Shown: one piece after another, positions 24,116-34,233 of the stretch
How the letters are laid out: each line of letters begins with the position of its first letter
Position numbering within the stretch: the first letter of the stretch is position 1
Assembly (NCBI RefSeq): GCF_000165425.1
Contig: NW_001799288.1
Location: forward strand, 125,740-189,739
DNA length: 64,000 nt
Direction of reading: 5' to 3'
From: Paramecium tetraurelia
Lineage: Eukaryota > Ciliophora > Oligohymenophorea > Peniculida > Parameciidae
The notes under the pieces: model-generated
What the model was told of the DNA's origin: nothing
Database searches by the model: none
Seen by the model: only the letters and a program-made list of their open reading frames with translations
Made by a program: the position numbers and the translations under genes

Positions 24116-25499
24116 ATGGAAGGATTGGACGACTACACCAAAGAATTAGGCTCCATTCTAAATGACGATAATCTAATTGGACCAATTCTAAGAGATGTTA
24201 GTGAAATGAAAGGAGTTGTTAAATCACTAATAGATTTAAGCAATGGTAATAAACTGTCTTATAATTTTGAAACCTTAAAACAATTGCACTCAACTCTAAA
24301 GATCACCGATCAAATGTTCAATCGATTCAAATATCTCTATCTTAAATACTTAATTTAATTGAAAGTTAAAATCGATACGGTCTTTAAGTGTGCTTAAGCA
24401 GTTGAGTTCTACAGAGGAGCTATCGTCTCTGAGGTAATTTCATTGTATTATCCATTAGTCTCGTTCTGTATAACATGTGAAAGATAACGTCAGGTCTATT
24501 GCCAAAAATATGTATAGTCAGATATTTGAAGACTTTTCTCTGAGTCCATTATTCAAAGGAACAAAATAAGAAGAATAAGCATTGAAATTCAGTAGGATCT
24601 TTGGGTTTATTTTGGGATCAGCTGAATCTACAAATTATGTTATGGACTCCATGAGAGATTTTCATAAGAGTTTTGAAATTACATCAGTATAATATTCGAT
24701 CTTTAAATACTATTTATCAGGTTCATTATCAAAACACACTCAAAAGGAAGTTATTTGGTATGTTTTAGAGTAGACTGATGCTTATAAAGCAGCTGTCATT
24801 AATTAAGATAGTATTAAAGATTTAGTCTACAAGCAATAAGGATTTGATAATTTTACTAATGAATTTCTAAAATTATGTTAACAAGATTAATTTATCTTTA
24901 AGAACTTTATTCATAAAGTTGGATTTGATTAGTTTGTAGAACACACTAAGTACTTTTTACATTATGCTTTTAATAAATAAAATAACTGTTTTACATTAGA
25001 TGATCTGCAATCATTTCATTGTTAACATTCAATCAATATTAATTTATACTAAAGTATCAAAGATAAAATGATGCTCTTACTATCCAAATTGAATCCACAG
25101 AGAGTTATATTTTAAGACTTTGAAGAAGAATTCGATTTGATACTGCCATACATAACAAATTAAAAATTACCTTGCGATATTGTAGGTGAGAGATTGTGTG
25201 AATTTATCCCTATCGTTTCGGATGAGTTGAAATCAAATGTAGAAATTAAGAACATCTTTGATAGCAATGATGTAAATGTGAATAAAGTTGTTTTAAAGAA
25301 ATTTGAATATTTATTATCAGGTAGAAAATATTTTAAGAGATCTGATATCCAAGCAATTCACTCAAGACTCAAGATAAGTGAACATATATTTGAAAGGTTT
25401 GTCCATCTTATCGAAAAAGCCATAAGGCAATATGATACTTCATTAATGTGGATGATCGATGCAATAAAGCTTTGGAAATATATTATCATCACAGTTTGA
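24116..25499 (+). CDS. Tandem globin-like (truncated-hemoglobin-like) repeat protein
   Basis: 452 residues from ATG 24116, with one intron (24434-24458, 25 nt). The protein consists of four units of ~80-110 residues. Each shows the pattern 'D..L...' then a helical stretch, a short polar turn, and a His-containing helix start followed by a helix: LKQLHSTLKITDQMFNRF; MRDFHKSFEITSVQYSIF; LQSFHCQHSININLYQSI; IQAIHSRLKISEHIFERF. This H-x2-l-x-I-x4-F arrangement is that of the proximal-His (F-helix) region of truncated hemoglobins. Whether any unit binds heme cannot be seen here. The coding sequence may be longer at the 5' end through the intron at 24054-24075. Other all-helical repeats are the main alternative. 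Confidence 0.6.
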
Positions 25500-25649
25500 A
25501 CATAAAATTTTTTATGTTTTTAATTATAAGTTACAATTTTAATTTAAAATGCTGATTTAATTTAAGATTTCAAAATAGGTGTGTTTTATTATAGTAATTT
25601 AAACTTTAATTTCAGATAATTAATAATAAGTGTTATTAATAATAAACAT

Positions 25650-28600
25650 TCATTATTCAAATCTTTCAAGACTTTCCATATACATTCTATCTAAATTTTA
25701 GTTTAGTTCCTCTAAATTTTATATAACAGATTAGACCGATTGATCTTTGCCTTAAGGAGATTTCCTTAGCATGGATTAATTCGCAGATTTTGGCTAATAT
25801 TTCTTACTTAAATCACTTAACAATGCAAAATTAGTTTAACTTTTAATTGCTGAGTTTTTTGATGGTTTTAACCAATCTGATCTTTATTTATCATAACTTT
25901 GTGATTGCAAGGATTCTTCATCATGTACAATCTAATTTAATTTAATATAACATTTACATATGGCTTTTAGTTTGTGTTTTGATCTTCTTGTAAAACTGAT
26001 GATTATAAATGTTAAACACTCTATATTAAATAATCCCTCTTTTACTACAATTAATCTATTTGATCAACTAATAATTTAAATTCTTATCCTTTAACTTCTA
26101 TTCCCTCTTATAATTTCTACAATTAAATCTGAAAATTAATGATTTAATCATGACCCTAATGCATCTGGTAATGAGTTTAAGTTGATAATTCCGTAACCTT
26201 CTATTCAATTTATTTGTTTAAGGATTGCAAATTAGATTATTATATTGTATATTCTTATTTAATGCTTTGTAATTCGATAGTGGCATCATCAATATATTGT
26301 TGTAATTTAGCTTTATCAATATTTAATTTTTTCAATTCTTTCTGCAATATATCGTAATCATTACCCAAAAAGTCCTTTTATTTTAATTAATCCTATATCT
26401 ATTTTTCTGTGTTGATTAACTGTTTTTCTATTTATAGCAATTCCTACTCTTTTTCTATAGTTAATTGTGTAACCTATTGTAAATTCTTTTTGCTCTTCAA
26501 TAAATTATCTTGATTGACTTAGATCTAATATTCTAAGTTATCTAAATCTGTCCTGAGTTTCTATGATTCTTTTTTGATCTACAAATTCTCATTCTTAGTT
26601 TATTTTATTTTCTCCTTTTCAATATTTGATTCCTACATGATTTTATCATATTTTTACATTTCTTACTCTTTATCACTGATGGCACCATTTAATTATTTTA
26701 ATACTTTATCAGCCTCTCTGCATAACTGCTCTGTATTTTTTAGTTTTGAATGGCAAGTATCTAATTCTTCAAGTAATTGTTTCATTTTTTTATGCTCATT
26801 TTGATATTTGATTTATAGATCCATTGTGTCTTATTCTTTTTTAGAATGCTCAAATTGCAAATCCTCTATATCCTTGCTTAATAATCCTTTTTATGTATTC
26901 AGATATTCTATATTATTCAGAGCTCTTTGCTGATCTTCTCTAATCTAAAAACTAACTTAATATTGATCCTATATTCTCTATTACAGCATTTCAATCTCTT
27001 CATTTAATAACCTTATGGATTCTTCTTTCTCTGCATTTGTATCTTTGAGTCTTTCCATTTCACCCTAAAGCTCTTAGACTTCTTCACACTAGAAGGTTAA
27101 TTAAAATTATTACCAATTACTCCTATTGTCTCCCAAGTTTCGTGATCTCATCAGTTAAACACTTTCTAGCTTCATTTTATTTTGCTCTAAATATTTTAAA
27201 ATCCTCATTGGATTTAGTGAATTAAACTTCAACTTATTAATGTTACATTTTAAGTTCTTCTTTCTATTGCATAATCTATTCAAATTACTCCTCCAATTCT
27301 TTACTTATTGTTTCTTTCTCTTGAAGCAACTATGCTTTTTTATTTTCATAATCTTTCCACTTATCAGTTAATTATTGCGTTTCTAATTCAAAATCTTTGA
27401 TAAATTAAGCCTTGATTACATTGAATTCTTCAATCTTCTTATATTTCTTCTCTGCTCTCTTAAATAATTTCTTTAAAAGAACAATCGATGATTCTATAGG
27501 TTTATCTTAAATTCCAATCGAATTTAGGGAATTCGTAGAAACTTTAGAATATAACTCTTAAATTTGATCATGAATCTAAGCAGCCACTTCTTATAGTACA
27601 CTTTCTTAGGGTAACAACGGTATTCTGTCTAAAACTGTTTCTAGTAGATCCACAATGCTTTGCAAAACTTACTCGATACTTCCCTACAAAGCCATTTCAA
27701 ATAGAGATCTTTAACATTAAGTTAAATCTGTTTGAAGTACTGCTTGTAGTCTAACAAATAGAGAGTTAATTTTATTCAATTATTCAGTTGGCAATTTTTC
27801 CTTTGGTTGTTACTTAAATGATTCAAGCTATTGTTTTAATTCCTTCAAAGCCTCATCTGCATCTTAACGAACATGGTAATGCTCTTCTAACTAGGATTTT
27901 AGAGAAAGAAATGCTTTGTTAGTAACCTATCTGTCTGATTCATCCTCGCTATCAGAATCATTTTAATAGGTTTGAAGTAGACTAGAAGCTCTTTACATTT
28001 TATTCTCTATTTAGGCTATTTCAGCATCTATTTCTTGTTTTTTCAATTAAACCAGTCTAATATTTTGAAGTATTTGTTAATGATCGCTTGGAATTGGTTC
28101 TCCATACAATTACCTAGCAATTTCATGTTAATTGGAAATAACTTTATTGTCTAAAACTTAAAGGGTAGGAGTTAAAAAACAGAGATATTCTATGTAACTA
28201 AATGTTCTACAAAAAGGATTATCACTGATAGAAAGTATTTTCAAATTTAAAAGGGGTTTTAGGTTTAATAACTATAGAGGGTCCTTGATTTAGTTTCTCG
28301 ATAACTTTACAGTCTCTAAAGTATGATTTGTTAAGCTAATCTCACTTATTTGATTGCCATTTAAATTCAAATTAATTAAAGATGGCAAAAATTCTAATCC
28401 TTGCATGGATTTGATAAAATTATCAGAGAGATTGAGTTCTTTAAGTGCTGGCAATCTCAAATTCTCTATTTTTGTTATACTATTATGACTAAGGTTCAAT
28501 TCCTATAAGAGCAATAATTAATCTAAATTTTCTATTTTCTATATAAAATATCATGATTACACTCAGTTTCATAGAACGCAAAGATAATTTTGTTGTTTTA

Positions 28601-28662
28601 GAAGGTTCTTCCCCTTAACTTTTAATAAGTTGCTCAGTGATTTTGTTATGAGATACAAACAT
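25650..28662 (-). CDS. Leucine-rich repeat protein with long coiled-coil tail
   Basis: 979 residues; introns 28539-28560 (22 nt), 27089-27113 (25 nt) and 25932-25957 (26 nt). After a short N-terminus, residues ~25-190 form leucine-rich repeats of the SDS22 type (LQELNLSHNSITKIENL, LKELNLSDNFIKSMQGL, LINLNLNGNQISEISL), with a capping segment ending in a Tyr/Cys-rich block. From ~200 to ~900 the chain is almost all heptad-like coiled coil, with Asp/Ser-rich (NDSDSEDESD) and Gln/Lys stretches, and it ends with IQNLEELNQNLDRMYMESLE. LRR plus long coiled coil is common in centrosomal and basal-body or axonemal proteins, so a cytoskeletal role is plausible but unproven. ATG 28662 lies just 16 bp after the previous gene's stop; ATG 28572 is an alternative start inside the first LRR region. 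Confidence 0.8.
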
Positions 28663-28678
28663 AAAATATAATTAAAAT

Positions 28679-30095
28679 TCAATTAAAAAGAACATGGTTG
28701 AGTAATTCTTCAATATTTTTTGTTGGCTTCGTAACTATTAGTCTTTAAGCCTTGGTGATATTTTGATTAAGCTCGTCCTTTTCAATAATTAATTAATGCA
28801 TTTATTAAACCATATCAGTATTACTTTTTTGGTTCTTTTTTAGTTTCTGCCTTAATTTGAGATGCTTTTCAATAATGGTTTCATTTCTCTTCTCCATTTT
28901 ACTAGTATAATTATTAAGTAACTCTTATTATTTTTCTTATTTTTATTGACTTAAATTTTTTAGCTTGGATTGGATATCCAATAAGCGTTGTTTCGCTTTT
29001 GTATTGCTTGATATAAGTTTCTCTTTAATATCTTAGGTCGTCGCATTTTCTCGTTCGGATTAGAATAGAGATTTTGAAGTAAGATTTTATTGAACCTTAG
29101 TTATCTTTTTATCTTATTCTTCTTTCATTTTCTGGATGGTATTTTGCATAATCGATTAATTCTATTGAGTCTATGTGGAAGTCCTTTGGATTGATTTAAC
29201 GATTTTGTTGATTACATTCTGCTGTTGTTCTAATTCTTATTTTTATACTAATTCAATGCGATCTTGACTAGAAATGCCTTATTTAAAGTGTGTACTTCTT
29301 TAAGACTTTTCCATTGTATTGAATTATAGATTAGTTCTCCGCAATTCCTCTTGATCACAAATGTTCTTCTTTTTTTCTAGATGATAATCCTATATTTATT
29401 GAGTTTTTGAGGACATCATGACTTTGAATTTAGTTTTCGATTCTTGTAATGATTTTTGGATTGGTTCAAATTTGGAATCGAAATCGAGACTCTTATTTAA
29501 TCTATCATCCAATTCATCTTCTCTAGTTTACTTTAAGAGAGAGAGTTTCCTTTCAACAGTTGTGTTATGAGCCTTGGCTTTTTTAGAGATGGATTTCAGA
29601 TTGTCCTCGACAGATTTAAAGCTTTTGTCGGTGGTTCTTTATTATTATTATTTAATAAGCATTTCTGATTGATATAACTGCTTTAGGTCATGATCAAAGA
29701 TTCGTTTGAGAAAATTGAACTGCTTCGATTGTTTTGGAGTGGTGAATACTATTTTGATTGAAGGGCCAATAATATCCCTTCTTCGATTGACTAGATTTGA
29801 GAGATTATCTAAGATATGAGTAGAGGACAAATTGAATTACCTTTCAAAAGTTGTAAATGATTCAAATACATGACATCGACTTCATTGGGATATTGCAGAA
29901 ATTCCGAGAGATTTCTTGTATGATAATTTACACATTTGTTTACTTGAGTTGACATTGTTGTTTTGTTAGATTGAGTTCTTTCATGGCTTGTTGAGTGCGA
30001 GGGGATTCGAAGTGTAGGCGCAGAGAAAGATAATTGATTTCCTTCACTAGTTGCTAGTCTGATTTAGAATCCATTTCTGTAAAAATAGTTTTCAT
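28679..30095 (-). CDS. Coiled-coil protein
   Basis: 451 residues with introns at 29915-29943 (29 nt, ending AAG) and 29809-29840 (32 nt). After ~100 helical residues and a basic block (NLVNRRRDIIGPSIKIV), most of the chain is Gln/Lys/Glu/Ser-rich coiled coil, ending in IEELLNHVLFN. No globular domain is recognised. ATG 30095 and ATG 30074 are both in frame. A second frame upstream of the first intron is also open and could start at ATG 29955 without that intron, so the N-terminus is uncertain. It lies head-to-head with the plus-strand gene at 30196 across a 100-bp shared upstream region, and head-to-tail with the LRR gene with 16 bp between. Confidence 0.7.
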
Positions 30096-30195
30096 ATTAA
30101 AATATAATAATAACGGAATGATCGAATTCCGCACTCCAAAGTACATTTGTTTAAAAAAAATTGAACCTCCAGTCATCAGATACTAGCCTCGCACA

Positions 30196-30764
30196 ATGTT
30201 TGTTAAAGTTTAGCATTTATTACAGACAAGGGGGAGTGTTGACACATCCTTGACTTTGAGTTAAACAGATGCGAAGATGCAGTCTCAGCAATCAGAAATC
30301 AGCAATCTCAGCACATTTTATTAAAGTTGTGATCAAGCCAAAGAGAACATACAATAACCAATTATTGATGTAGTGCTCAAAAAAACTAATTCATTTCATC
30401 TTAATTCCAAAATGAGAAGCAACAACAAAATCTCAAGAATCTCCAAGAATCAATTGATGGATGTGCTTCAAGAAATAACATCTCCCACTTAAACCAAGCG
30501 TAAATAGGTAATTTTAATTATTGTTATAAGGTTGTGAACAGAGAATGGGAGTATTCATATCGAAAACAGTAAGGGAACAGTACGTTTTTCTAATCAATGG
30601 ACTCTTCTAATGAGCAGGCCACAGCTTTGCCGAAATGCAGGAGTTTCAGTATGAAACAACAATCTACACAACAAAAGTCATAGCAATTGAAGGATATGAT
30701 TGACAAAGCAATAAATAATACAAAAACATTTGATGAGTATCTATTAAGTCTTGTGAGTGGGTGA
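30196..30764 (+). CDS. Hypothetical Ser/Gln-rich protein
   Basis: 181 residues from ATG 30196 to TGA 30762-30764 after removal of a 23-nt intron (30508-30530, ending AAG). The sequence is low in hydrophobic residues and rich in Ser, Gln, Lys and Asn, so probably largely disordered, with a short C-terminal helix (LKDMIDKAINNTKTFDEYL). ATG 30278 is a possible alternative start. No domain is recognised. The gene shares a 100-bp upstream region with the divergent coiled-coil gene and precedes the Piwi gene by about 210 bp. The base composition here is less AT-rich than the flanks, as in other coding sequences of the window. Confidence 0.6.
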
Positions 30765-30978
30765 ATTAATTTTATTTTTGTTCTACTTTTTGAATTTATA
30801 TATTTTATTAAAACCTATATTTTCATTCTAAAATTCAATGGAGTGTAAACAATAGTAGTCTCTAATTGAAAGCACACTCACATGTAGAATGTGTAATACA
30901 AAGATATTTTTTCATTTTATCTAATTTTGAAGATAGAAATACTCAAATTCAAATAACAATAAATAAAATTTAATATAA

Positions 30979-33293
30979 ATGCATTAGCAGGATAAATAAT
31001 TCAAGACTGTGAAAGTGAAATCTAACTTTCATCAGTTTCAATTATTACCCAATCGTTAAATCAATAGATATAAAATTGAATTAACTAATTATTCTGACAT
31101 TAATGCTCAAAATGCAATCACAACCTATAGATAAAAATTGACAGAAAGTTTGATTACATTTTATTGCATAAATTTCAATATTTATTCTCCTGTCAAAATT
31201 GCAACGTAAGTATTAGGAGGGTTGAATGAAGGCAATGAAGTTTAAAATGTAGTAACATTAAAGTATATTGAATCTATTGATAATGGAACTAAGCTCCAAT
31301 AAATATTAGCAAAAATTGTAAAGCAAATCATTAGCACACAATAAGGGATGGTGCAGATTGGCAGAGACAAATTATTTTGGCCAAAAAAGTCTCATTCGTT
31401 TCATGAACATAAATTTGAGATTTGGGAAGGAGTGCAAATAGTGCAAAAGCAATTCGGAGTTGTAATTGATTGTGCGTATAAAATATTGAGATAAAATACT
31501 TTGCTTGATGATCTATTGATTACAAAGGAAGTGGATCGTTACGATGGAATGATAGTGATGACCAAATACAATTAGAAATTTTATAAGGTTGATCTCATTG
31601 AAACTGGAATGTCTCCTAAAGATCTATTTATCACAGAGAATGGATAAGAAACGACTTTCAAAGAGTACTATAAACAGAGATATAATATAAAATTAACAGA
31701 TAAACAGCCCTTAATTAAAACTATGTTGAAAATCAAAGGTAAATAAGAAGAGAAGGTTATCTATCTGATTCCAGAATTGTGTTAATTGACTGGTTTGAAT
31801 GATACTGTTAAGAATGTATTAATCATTATCTAATATAGAATTTCTCAGTGATGAGGGAAGTAGCCAAAATAACAAAGCCAAATGCATATGACAGAATTGA
31901 TTTATCAGAGAAATTTGCTAAATAAATAAATTCGACTGTCAAGAAAGGGACCGATGCCAATCTATTAGATACATGGGGTTTGAAATTGAATAATGTATCT
32001 ATGAATGTTGAAGCTAAAACAGTTCTTCCAGGAACATTAATGATGGGTAATGATCATATTGATTTGTCCTCATAAAATCTGAACTTAGATTAGCAGACTC
32101 AAAAGAAGATGTATCAAATGCCAGATAAAAAGTTAGTATGGGTGCTTATCCACCATTACAAAGAAAAAGGACAGGAAGCAAAAAAACTGCTGTTAGAAAA
32201 TATCAAACTAGCCATATCTGAATATTAATTTTATGGGTTTTACTCTTAGCCAATGATCAAATAACTATAGGAAGAGAGAGAAAAGGCATTAATACAATTA
32301 TGCGATGAAATAAAGTAGGAATGTGAATAAAAATAGCAAAACATAGAATTCATAATCTTTTTATTGCCAGGGTAGAAGAAGAATAGTCGTCTATATAGAT
32401 GTGCCAAATTTATATCCTTATAAAAGATTGCTTGTCCAAGTTAGGTTGTCTTAGAAGACACTTTAACTAAAAACACTCGTTCTATAGTTAATAAAATAAT
32501 GGTTTAAATTTGTGCCAAATTAGGAGGAGTTCCATGGGCAATTGATAAATTACCTAAACTATTTTAATAATAGCATACAATGATATGCGCAGCTGAATGT
32601 TACGATAGAATACATCAAATTAAACATTTGGCCTTTTGTTCCACAGTTGATAAAAATATGACCAAATATCATAGTCAAATATTAAAAGGGGCTGATTACA
32701 AAGGAGACAATTTAAAGAAGTGTTTAATCGCTGCCATGTAAGTTTACAAAGAAAAAAATACTGCTTTTCCACAAATAGTAATTATTTACAGGGATGGTGT
32801 CTCAGATGGACAAATCCCTGTGGTTCTTGGAGATGAATTTCCTCAATATGATTAGGCAATCAAATAGATAAATCCTTAAACTAAATTAATACTTGTTGTC
32901 TGCAATAAAAGAGTAGCAGGAAAGTTCTATCAAGCTGGACATAGACCTGATAATCCTGCATCTGGAACAATTGTAGATAGCAAGGAGATTTGTGAAGGAC
33001 AATAACCGAACTTTTATTTGATCTCTTAGATTACCAGATAAGGAACTTCATAGCCTACTCTTTACAAGATATTACATTCAGATTTACCTAATATCGAAGA
33101 TGATATCAAGGTTCTTACTTATAAATTATGTTGGTTGTATTATAACTTTGCTGGTCCAATAAAGATACCTGCTCCTGTTAGATATGCGCATTGTTTATGT
33201 GAATTTATTGGGTCCAGATACTAAAGAAATGATAAGGATCCCTTCATTCCTGTTGAGGAATTAGTTAAAAAAGGAGTATTATTTTACATTTGA
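30979..33293 (+). CDS. Piwi/Argonaute family protein
   Basis: 763 residues with one 23-nt intron (31816-31838). The C-terminal ~300 residues are a PIWI domain: GGVPWAIDKLP, the MICAAECYD strand where the family has M-x2-G-x-D-x-Y-H, IYRDGVSDGQIP with the second catalytic Asp, VCNKRVAGKFYQAG, NPASGTIVD, FYLISQITRQGTSQPTLY, LTYKLCWLYYNFAGPIKIPAP and VRYAH with the catalytic His. The N-terminal half has the expected N and PAZ region (WEGVQIVQKQFGVVIDCAYK). Such proteins bind small RNAs and guide gene silencing or DNA elimination; ciliates carry many copies. The first catalytic Asp is replaced by Glu (AAE), so slicing may be weakened or lost. ATG 30979 was chosen because the upstream frame carries a TGA at 30931. 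Confidence 0.92.
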
Positions 33294-33324
33294 ATAATTT
33301 AAATTTATATATGTTATTAGATGC

Positions 33325-33759
33325 TCATTCATCATCCAAATTAATTTGACTACCGAATTTGGCATATAACTTAGCTTTTAGGTTATTCATCTATTTAAGT
33401 GTCTCCTCAATTTTCTTAGTATCCTCCTCAAATTATTTCTTGATTTATACTACTTACTCATCAATTAATGTTCTTGCCTATATTTATATAGAGAAGTCCT
33501 TACTTTTTCAACACTCACTCTAACAAATGAATCACCAAATTTGTATGGAATCTTCTCATCATCTTCCATTAATTCCATTTCATCTTTACCATCTGACAAA
33601 CGAGTTAACTCATCTTTTCGACTGCCCTATTTTTATCATTCTATACGCCTAATTCAATCGAATAAGTTCATGATATTGCAAATTAAATCTACTAAAAGAG
33701 TTGATTTTCTATTAGTCTTGTCTATCCACTTCAATGTTGTCAGTACTTGTAAATTTCAT
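33325..33759 (-). CDS. PFDN4: Prefoldin subunit 4
   Basis: 127 residues with introns 33622-33646 (25 nt, ending CAG) and 33478-33503 (26 nt). The protein shows the beta-type prefoldin pattern: N-terminal helix DRQDQQKINSFSRF, the acidic linker MELMEDDEKIPYKFGDSFV, a second helix and the C-terminal hallmark KLYAKFGSQINLDDE. Length (~130) matches the family. Prefoldin is the hexameric chaperone that delivers unfolded actin and tubulin to the CCT chaperonin, highly relevant in a ciliated cell. The two introns were located because only their removal restores the conserved DDEKIPYKFGD segment. The gene is convergent with the Piwi gene; the two stops are 31 bp apart. Confidence 0.93.
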
Positions 33760-33881
33760 TATTTATAATTTTAATGTGTTGAGTATTAATCAATTGCATA
33801 GCAAGCACCTTCAAAAAAATCAAAGGGTGGTTTACAAACGATAGAGGTTTATGTATACTTCATTTTAAGAACGCCTCCAAG

Positions 33882-34043
33882 ATGACTAAATCAGATAAAG
33901 TCATTCACCATCTACAACTGCTCAAGCTCCAAGATATACCTGAAGCTGAGAACAATATTCATTACCTTGATGGTATCTTTAACAAGTATTTGGCATTCCA
34001 ATACTTTTAAATGATATTAGTACCTTAAAATGGGAGATACTGA
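33882..34043 (+). CDS. Small hypothetical ORF
   Basis: 53 codons from ATG 33882 to TGA 34041-34043. The product begins MTKSDKVIHHLQLLKLQD and continues with IPEAENNIHYLDGIF, which has balanced hydrophobic/charged spacing unlike the surrounding AT-rich sequence and looks helical. A GTA...TAG element at about 33990-34023 could be an intron, in which case the C-terminus would differ. No family is recognised. It may be a small single-domain protein or an exon of a gene I could not complete. The opposite strand carries no better reading. Confidence 0.4.
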
Positions 34044-34233
34044 TTGATTAAAGAAGATTGCCATTGAGTATACATAATACATAATTATTATCATATATTC
34101 TTCATATTTCATATTCTAGTCCAATGTTTGTAATACATCGAATTTCATGTGTGTTCTACAACAATTTTATCTTTATTCAGACACCAATTTTAAATTATAT
34201 TTAACTATTATATTTAAATTATATAACAACTAA

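Noticed and set aside
30838-30978. Earlier ATG in frame with the Piwi gene (30838)
   Set aside because: An in-frame TGA at 30931 intervenes and no intron of usual size removes it; the protein starting at 30979 is complete.
33541-33768. Plus-strand ORF over the prefoldin gene
   Set aside because: Antisense to a gene with clear prefoldin 4 hallmarks.
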